A stretch of 64,000 nt of DNA. It comes from Paragyromitra xinjiangensis. Taxonomy: Eukaryota; Ascomycota; Pezizomycetes; Pezizales; Discinaceae. The translations under genes and the position numbers were made by a program. The notes below the pieces were generated by a model that saw only the letters and a program-made list of their open reading frames with translations, searched no databases and was not told the origin of the DNA. Below, in pieces: positions 58,238 to 64,000 of the stretch. The stretch spans positions 1,426,001 to 1,490,000 of the forward strand of contig JBCAMK010000018.1 of assembly GCA_038503065.1 (NCBI GenBank), in the 5' to 3' direction. The number at the start of each line of letters is the position of its first letter. Position 1 is the stretch's first letter.

Positions 58238-60035
58238 AGACTTAGTAATGATCTATAAGATCAGATGTACTTTGTCCACGGATCTCGAGAGGTGTTAAAG
58301 TTTTATCTGGGAGCTAAACGCATTCCTTCGCGGGCTTTTGCTTAAACCTTTGGACCTAAATCGTAGTGATGGAGAGTTCTCTTATTTTTTTTGTTCCTTT
58401 TCTCTTATGTACGGCCTGAAGGCGTGGAAAGTCTTTCGTTTCATTTCCATCATTGAGTTATGTTATTTTCTCTTTAAATAGTTCTATTTTAGTATCGGAA
58501 TGTATTTATATCTCACTAAAAACTGTCGCGTAGAGTTAGGATCAGGAGTTGGATGAAAGACACTATTGATGTCATCGGTGCGGATTGATATACCATCTTG
58601 ATTAATATTCATTCTGCGAACACGAAACCCTAACCCATACGCCGAGTGATATCGGATGATCGGTTTCCTGTTCAGATAGATAGATAGATATTTCATTTAC
58701 TCGGTTTCCTGCTCATCCCCGCAGTACAGGACACCCTAAGGATCGGATGTGTGCCCCATCCATATCAAGGAGGGTAGATGATATGGAGTTAACCTTAGAC
58801 GCAGCAAATACCCGCCGAACAACAACTTCGGAGGATTCCCAAAAAGAGTGAGATAAAAAGTAGCTAAGTTGAGATTAAGGTACATGTTGTGCAATTTAAG
58901 CTGGTAATAGTCTGCAACCTAGCTTTTCTGATACCTCCGCTTTGCGAGAGTATTCTTACAGCTATCCACCCATTTTCACATCTGATCCCACAACTCCACC
59001 TAAGCAAATCGGACACATTGTTGCATCCTTTTACCCGCTTGCTCACTTAGCTCTCCTGTACCAAAACGCCATTATTGTTGTTATCCGTGATCCTATCACC
59101 TCCTGTGCTTAAAGAAACGATAGATCTAACAATGTCGCTATAATATGCGCAAGCGGCTAGAGCGACCACATCGTGACTGTGGCAGCCTGATGAGTTGGTA
59201 GGCTGATTGAAAAGGATGTGAGAGCGGATTTTATAGTGAAGAGGAGTGCAGATACGGATATGTTTGCAACAGAGGTGTTAGGGATCTACAAGATGTCGCC
59301 GCAGGCGTATCTGTGGGATTTTCTGATTTATGTATTCCGCAGTTTGCGTTGCGGCCAGGTCATGATATAACCAACAGCTTAATCGATGGCAGTATTTGGT
59401 ACTTTCTTACCGATAGCACGAAGCTGCAACAAGCCTAATGCCAAGGCTCAGGTTGCACCTTTTGAAGCCTAGGATTCAGTGTTCCTAGAACCTATCTTAT
59501 CGGCGTCGTCTTAGCTGTCATTCAGGAATGTTAGCCGCGATAGGAAATCATGTATCAACAGCAATATCAAACTTGTCTCGCCCTGGACGCTCCGAGCCAG
59601 ACCTATCAATCGCACGGCAAGTTCTCGCAAGCTTCAAGCATGCTGAGTGTTATGATCTTGTTAAGGTGCTTTCGTCCACTATACTGTAGTTCCGATGTAA
59701 CTCGCCCTAGCCCAAAAACATGAGAGATCAAGGAGGCCCCGGGCTTCGGGCAGATTCTGGATGTCGTTGGTTTCAAAACTGGTGAGAGCTAGGGCTTGGA
59801 CGGCTCCCGCAATGGTCCATTTTAGGTCGGCAAGAATATCGCTTTGGTTCATGGTGGTACGGAATGTGGGGGGTGTTTCTAAAAAAATGCTAGATGTGTT
59901 GGTTTAGAATTCGGCATGAGAGAGAGGATGAAAGAGGATGGGCAATATACAATGGCTACATGTTGGGTGGCTAGTCTGAATCCTCCTTCTTGCTTTCAGT
60001 GGTGCTGGAGAGTTGATGTTCGAGTACTACATGTA
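58238..60035. other. Spacer
   Basis: 3' region of the membrane-protein gene, then no gene. A telomere-like AAACCCTAACCC at 58626, a CGAGTGAT motif at 58643 and a short (GATA)n run near 58675 lie within 65 bp of each other. Confidence 0.5.
58643..58660 (+). repeat. Dispersed motif CGAGTGATRYnnnRTGAT (this and other copies)
   Basis: The motif, complete or nearly so, is also at 3331, 6971, 9910, 10258, 23158, 26587 and 34448, always on the plus strand, with a partial copy at 24730. Flanking sequences differ. Its nature is unknown. Confidence 0.6.
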
Positions 60036-60168
60036 CAGTGCTATTCGCAAAGTCTTGGCACCCCCAACGGTGACCTCGATGCCACGATCAAATAGCTATA
60101 GAACGACGCAGAGAACAAATAAAATAAAATAAAAAATGGCAGTACATATTGACATGCTAAACAACATT

Positions 60169-61874
60169 TTACCACTTTGTGTGACCTCCTTCAGCAGAAA
60201 TTACAGCCTCAATGTGCTCAGGCATGCTATCTACCAAATTATCAAACACCACTTGATCTATTGCTTCCCACTCCTCTTGCATTGCCTTCCACAACTCATC
60301 AGCACTATGGGGCCTTCTCTCTGTGTTGGTGAACCGTTTGCGAAGTCGACTTTTGAGAGTGTGCCAAATGTTTTCGATGGTATTGAGATCAGGGGAGTTG
60401 GCTGGTAGTCGCAATTTTTTGATTTTGTGGGTAGTATTAACATGGAGGTTAAATTCTCCACCATGGTAAGGAGCATTGTCTTCTACTACCCGCAATCGAT
60501 CCATAGGTTCATCCAGAGATTGCAGAAAGGGTACTAAGTGACGTTCGTTGATTTCATGAGCATACTGTCGGCCATTTAACCCCAGTCGGTCCCTTTTGGA
60601 CTCCCTTTCTTCTTCAGTACGACGGCGGACACGAACAAGTGGACTTCGCTTCCCATAAATAAATGCTGCCCAGCAACCAACAGAGATTCGTCCTGACCTA
60701 AAACTGGGAGCCAGGTTGCGATCCAGCAATTCTTCTCCTTTTTTAATCCTCACCTTCCGACCAGGCTGATATGCAGTATATTCAACTCTTGCTTCATCTA
60801 GCCAAACCATCTTTCTCCACTCCTCTTTTCCCCAATTTCTCCTTCGCCGGCACCACTCTAACCTCCTCTGCTTCTGATCTTTCTGAAACCATGGCTTTTT
60901 TCTCGGCACAACCAATTTGAACCCTAACTCATTGATAACTTTGTTGACCGTAGTACGACCAACACGCAAGTCAGCAACTAGTTTGGTAAGCTGATGTCAG
61001 CCGGCAGGATGCGACCATAGGTTAATGCCTCGCCTAAGCTTTATCGTCACTATCCTAACAGCACTATTGACTAGCGAGCTAGGTAGAGGATTATCAACCG
61101 AAGCGAGACATTTCACCTAAGACTTAACCTGAGGGCAAAGAATAGATAGACGGTAGAAGAACAGTCCGTTCGAATATAGCAAGACTAATAATGAAGTGGT
61201 CTTGTAAGGGTTCGATACCCTGGCAGGACCAAAGTATTTAGAATAGGAATTTAAAGTCCGCATAATGATAGTTTTTATAGAACAATGATATTATTAAGAT
61301 TCTTCTTCCAGTCGTGATGATGAAAGAAGTGAGAGGAGGGGGGCAGCCCCTCCTATATATACAGAAGTTATGTTACGCGATTCCAAACAGAAAACATAAG
61401 TGGAAATCCTTTTGACCCTGAAAACATTATGCCACACCAAAGAAATATACTCCCGACGTTCCCCGACCATAGATAAGAATGAGGCGAGGTGCATGCTTTA
61501 TCAGTAAGAAGAATATATCGTAAGCGCATGCGTGTAACCTAAATCAGTCTGGTTGACAACCAGCCGTATCGGTGAACTATTAGTTAGTCGGTTCGTAGGT
61601 GTAACAGCTGATCTAAAGATGCTCGTGGATTCTCCAGTGTCACCAAATTGATTCTTTGCCGTACTTCTTTCGTGATTTTCGATGGTCTTCCGCTCCTTGG
61701 TGCATCGTGAACATGACCCCGCTCTTTGTATCTTTTCACAACATTTCGAACTGTAGAAGTATTCACACTCTTTTGCTTCGCAATTTTCTTGTAACCAAGG
61801 CCATACTCAGCCAAAGCAGCTATATCTCGATTGCGATCGTATCTGGGGTTGAATTGCGTATGCGGGGGAGCCAT
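60169..61874 (-). pseudogene. Tc1-like DD34E transposase split by an LTR insertion
   Basis: The 5' part (61612-61874, plus a few codons) encodes a helix-turn-helix start with YGLGYKKIAKQ, RNVVKRY and the SGRPSKIT hinge. The 3' part (60169-60989) encodes the catalytic domain with Asp in WLDEARVEY, Asp in VVEDNAPYH and Glu in SPDLNTIENIW, the last two separated by 34 residues. The two parts meet in the same codon register if the 612-bp insert and one 5-bp target copy are removed, giving 362 codons with no other break. The transposase was therefore intact when the LTR landed. As it stands it is inactive unless the 3' part is expressed alone. Confidence 0.88.
60995..61606. mobile_element. Solo LTR (612 bp)
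   Basis: Begins TGTCAGCC and ends GTGTAACA, the TG...CA termini of LTR retrotransposons, with the 5-bp target duplication GCTGA on both sides (60990-60994, 61607-61611). A TATATATAC box lies at about 61355. There is no internal coding region or second LTR, so it is a solo LTR left by recombination. A Ty3-type origin is suggested by the 5-bp duplication but not proved. Confidence 0.85.
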
Positions 61875-62185
61875 GGAGAATGTTGTTGCTTGCTGTTGCG
61901 CTCGCTTGGGAAGGGTGCCAAGAATTTGCGAACGGCACTGTAGGTTGCTATGTCACGTGATGTCATGCTCGGTGGGCGTAGTATTATTCCGCCCACCATG
62001 CTGTCTTCAGAACGGATAGATTCTGATGAGTGGTTGCGACCAAATTTTCTTTTTGATTATAGCTGGTTCATCGAGAAGGATGTCAGAGTGAATCATCTCC
62101 TGATCGGGATATCAGTCAACTATGCTTTAAACGGGGCAGAAGATAACGATGATGTCCGCCAGCAAAACGAGAGAGTAAAAGAAGA

Positions 62186-62270
62186 CTCTTTGGCGGGGAA
62201 TTGAACCCCGGTCACTCGCGAACACTGAAGCAATGACAGGCGAGTATACTAACCACTATACTACCAAAGA
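62186..62270 (-). tRNA. tRNA-Asp(GTC) with 13-nt intron
   Basis: On the minus strand the exon sequence matches the copy at 51124-51207 throughout, with anticodon GTC. The intron (62221-62233) is 13 nt where the other copy has 12, and the intron sequences differ at a few positions. Confidence 0.97.
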
Positions 62271-64000
62271 CGATGTCTTTTGATTGGTTGATGCAAATCT
62301 GACGCCATGGGGGTGTATGCCCGATTGAAATTTTCACCTACCTTACACACGCAGATGTTGACGCTATGCTGCCAGAGGTCTTCCGAAACTCGATGAAATC
62401 TGCGTGCTAAACCCCGCTCAGGCTCGTCGGTATGGCTGCCTCTTATTAACGTGATCCCGTATTATCCTACTGGATCTCTGGGGGTTGGCGGGGAGAGAAT
62501 CTTTTACCCTTGTGGGTTGATTTTCTGCGAAAATAATGACGTTCTTAAAGAATAGAAAAATTTGAGTTGCTTGATTCTTTCCTACAGGTGGGGAGAAGTC
62601 CCATTATTTATAGAGAAAATACCCTCCATAATCAGTGGTCGCAAGTTCCGAGGTGTGGTAGCACTCTTGTATGCACGCACGAATAGATATTTACCAATCA
62701 AGTTTGGGTGTGGAACGCCCTTGTCTTATAATTCTTGGCTGGAGCCACAACAAACCCCAGGAAGAAATGTTTCTTGAATATCTCAACCCCGACACTCCTA
62801 AGGTAGTGGCTAGTTGAGAAATAAATTTTATACTAGTGCTAATCCCTAAATCTGACCTCAAAAACTATGTTTGGAGTAAAACCCTCTTGCGTATATTCGG
62901 TGATGAGCTTGGTATTTCTTGGAACGTTTCACCCGCACAGCCAAAAAATTGGCCCCGTACCTTACAAAAAGATACTGAGCTTAGCTACTATGATTATGGA
63001 TTTTTATCTTTCCTTGAGTGATGTGGCTAGCGCTCACCGTGGTGGTTGGAATATCGGGCGGAATATAGGTAGTGGTTCAGATCACGGCCGCACACCTAAC
63101 TGGGATTCAGAGGTGTGGACTATAGGGAAGAGGGAGGGGCAGTAAGGTGCTTGTGCACACTGATATACATGTAGCAACGGGTCCATGCGCCATGGATCAC
63201 GAACAATCGTCGCTTACATATGTACCTTGGTCACTCCCGCATCCACCTTAATGATTCAATTCACTCTCCTCGCCACCACCAAAGCCTAATGTTTCGTTTT
63301 CGTTTTCTTCACCGGAATCAAAACCCAAAATATCCTCCGCAATCTCTCTCAAACCGACTACGTTTTGCTAAAAATTCCGCGCTTCCTCTGTTTTATTCAT
63401 CAATTCCTTTACCCTCGTAATTTTCATACTCAGCCTATCCCCCCTACGTCTGGCGAGTTACCCAATAAGATCTCACAGCTGAGAAGCACTAGAGGGTTAC
63501 AACGCTGAGGGTCCGTAGTTTGACCCTTGGTTCCTATGGTTTCCGATATCATAAGTGTGAAGGCTGGACTACTTTTGTTAAAAAATCCGCCTGAACTCGT
63601 CGGCTCGGAAACGGCGGTTCGATGTCTCGGTGGAAGCAATCGCCACAGCAAAATTTACAGAGATGGAGTTATCATCTTGGCTCTAGATATGAGACCCCAA
63701 ATCGTATCGTATCGTTTATTCCTGGCATGTAGTGTTGAAGAAGCTTTCTAGTGCGTGTGTCTTTCGGGGTTAGCTTTCTGAATGGTAAATGAGGCGATAA
63801 GGCTTCCAGCTCGGCGGTCCAGTCTATAGAAACCCCAAGAGAACTAAGACCCCCAACTCCTTCCTGCCATCTCTTCACAATCTCCGTCATCGTTATCAAC
63901 CCCACCCTTCATCGACCAATGCTCACCTCTAACTAATAGTTGGGAGCTCTTTCGAAGATTCCTCGCAGACCTTCAGAAGCACCCGTGGTAGGTAGGGTCC
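62271..64000. other. Spacer to window end
   Basis: Copy 2 of the diverged repeat lies at 62588-62676. No gene is supported. A 77-residue minus-strand frame at 63672-63905 (with VKRWQEGVGGLSSLGVS) could be the edge of something real but has no recognised motif. Confidence 0.4.
62588..62676. repeat. Diverged repeat, copy 2
   Basis: Counterpart of 51385-51480 in the same plus-strand orientation, although the adjacent tRNA-Asp genes are in opposite orientations. Confidence 0.6.

Larger units (their letters stand above)
60036..61940. mobile_element. Tc1-like transposon interrupted by an LTR
   Basis: Flanked by TA (60034-60035 and 61941-61942). Inverted ends of at least 28 bp (60036-60063 and 61913-61940) start CAGTGC and share TTCGCAAA and TCTTGGCACCC, with three mismatches. 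Without the nested LTR and its duplicated target the element is 1288 bp, the normal size for this superfamily. It encodes one transposase on the minus strand. Confidence 0.92.

Noticed and set aside
1..64000. CRISPR arrays, operons, rRNA
   Set aside because: No spaced direct repeats or rRNA signatures; the genes have spliceosomal introns and are eukaryotic.

Overview
The window is nuclear DNA of a filamentous ascomycete fungus (Pezizomycotina; a Pezizomycete such as a truffle, morel or cup fungus would fit, but that is inference). The evidence is short GT-AG introns (about 48-80 nt) with CTAAC-like branch points, a Zn2Cys6 transcription factor, GPI-anchored and small secreted cysteine-rich proteins, an MUP1-like permease, intron-bearing tRNA-Asp genes, and gene-poor spacers full of decayed transposons. 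Coding density is low: roughly ten host genes in 64 kb.

Layout. 1-9 kb: two tandem short-chain dehydrogenase/reductase paralogues, both minus strand, with nearly identical exon structure. 9.6 kb: a small TA-flanked MITE. 11.1-18.7 kb: a GC-rich, microsatellite-studded upstream region leading into a 994-residue Zn2Cys6 regulator. 18.7-27.9 kb: mostly non-coding, with a GPI-anchored cysteine-rich surface protein. 27.9-33.7 kb: a possibly N-myristoylated IRG-like GTPase with a long coiled coil, a methionine-type amino-acid permease, and an unassigned 279-residue fungal protein. 34.9-38.6 kb: two small secreted cysteine-rich proteins. 41.7-47.3 kb: a 4.9-kb DNA transposon with three genes, 62-bp terminal inverted repeats and a 6-bp target duplication, nested inside an older terminal-inverted-repeat element. 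48.5-49.7 kb: a second MITE copy and a decayed gene. 51.1 and 62.2 kb: two tRNA-Asp(GTC) genes with 12- and 13-nt introns. 56.2-58.2 kb: a four-exon polytopic membrane protein using a GC-AG intron. 60.0-61.9 kb: a Tc1-like element whose otherwise open transposase is split by a solo LTR.

How the parts relate. The host genes are mostly individual transcription units and do not form an obvious pathway cluster. The secreted and surface proteins at 23.5, 34.9 and 38.3 kb each have a TATA box roughly 90-115 bp upstream of the start codon. The most unusual entities are the three-gene transposon, the coiled-coil IRG GTPase with a separate 18-nt exon encoding a myristoylation-type N-terminus, and a dispersed 18-nt motif (CGAGTGATRYnnnRTGAT) found repeatedly on the plus strand. 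Exon structures were deduced by eye from splice signals, frame continuity and family motifs. No search or alignment program was run.
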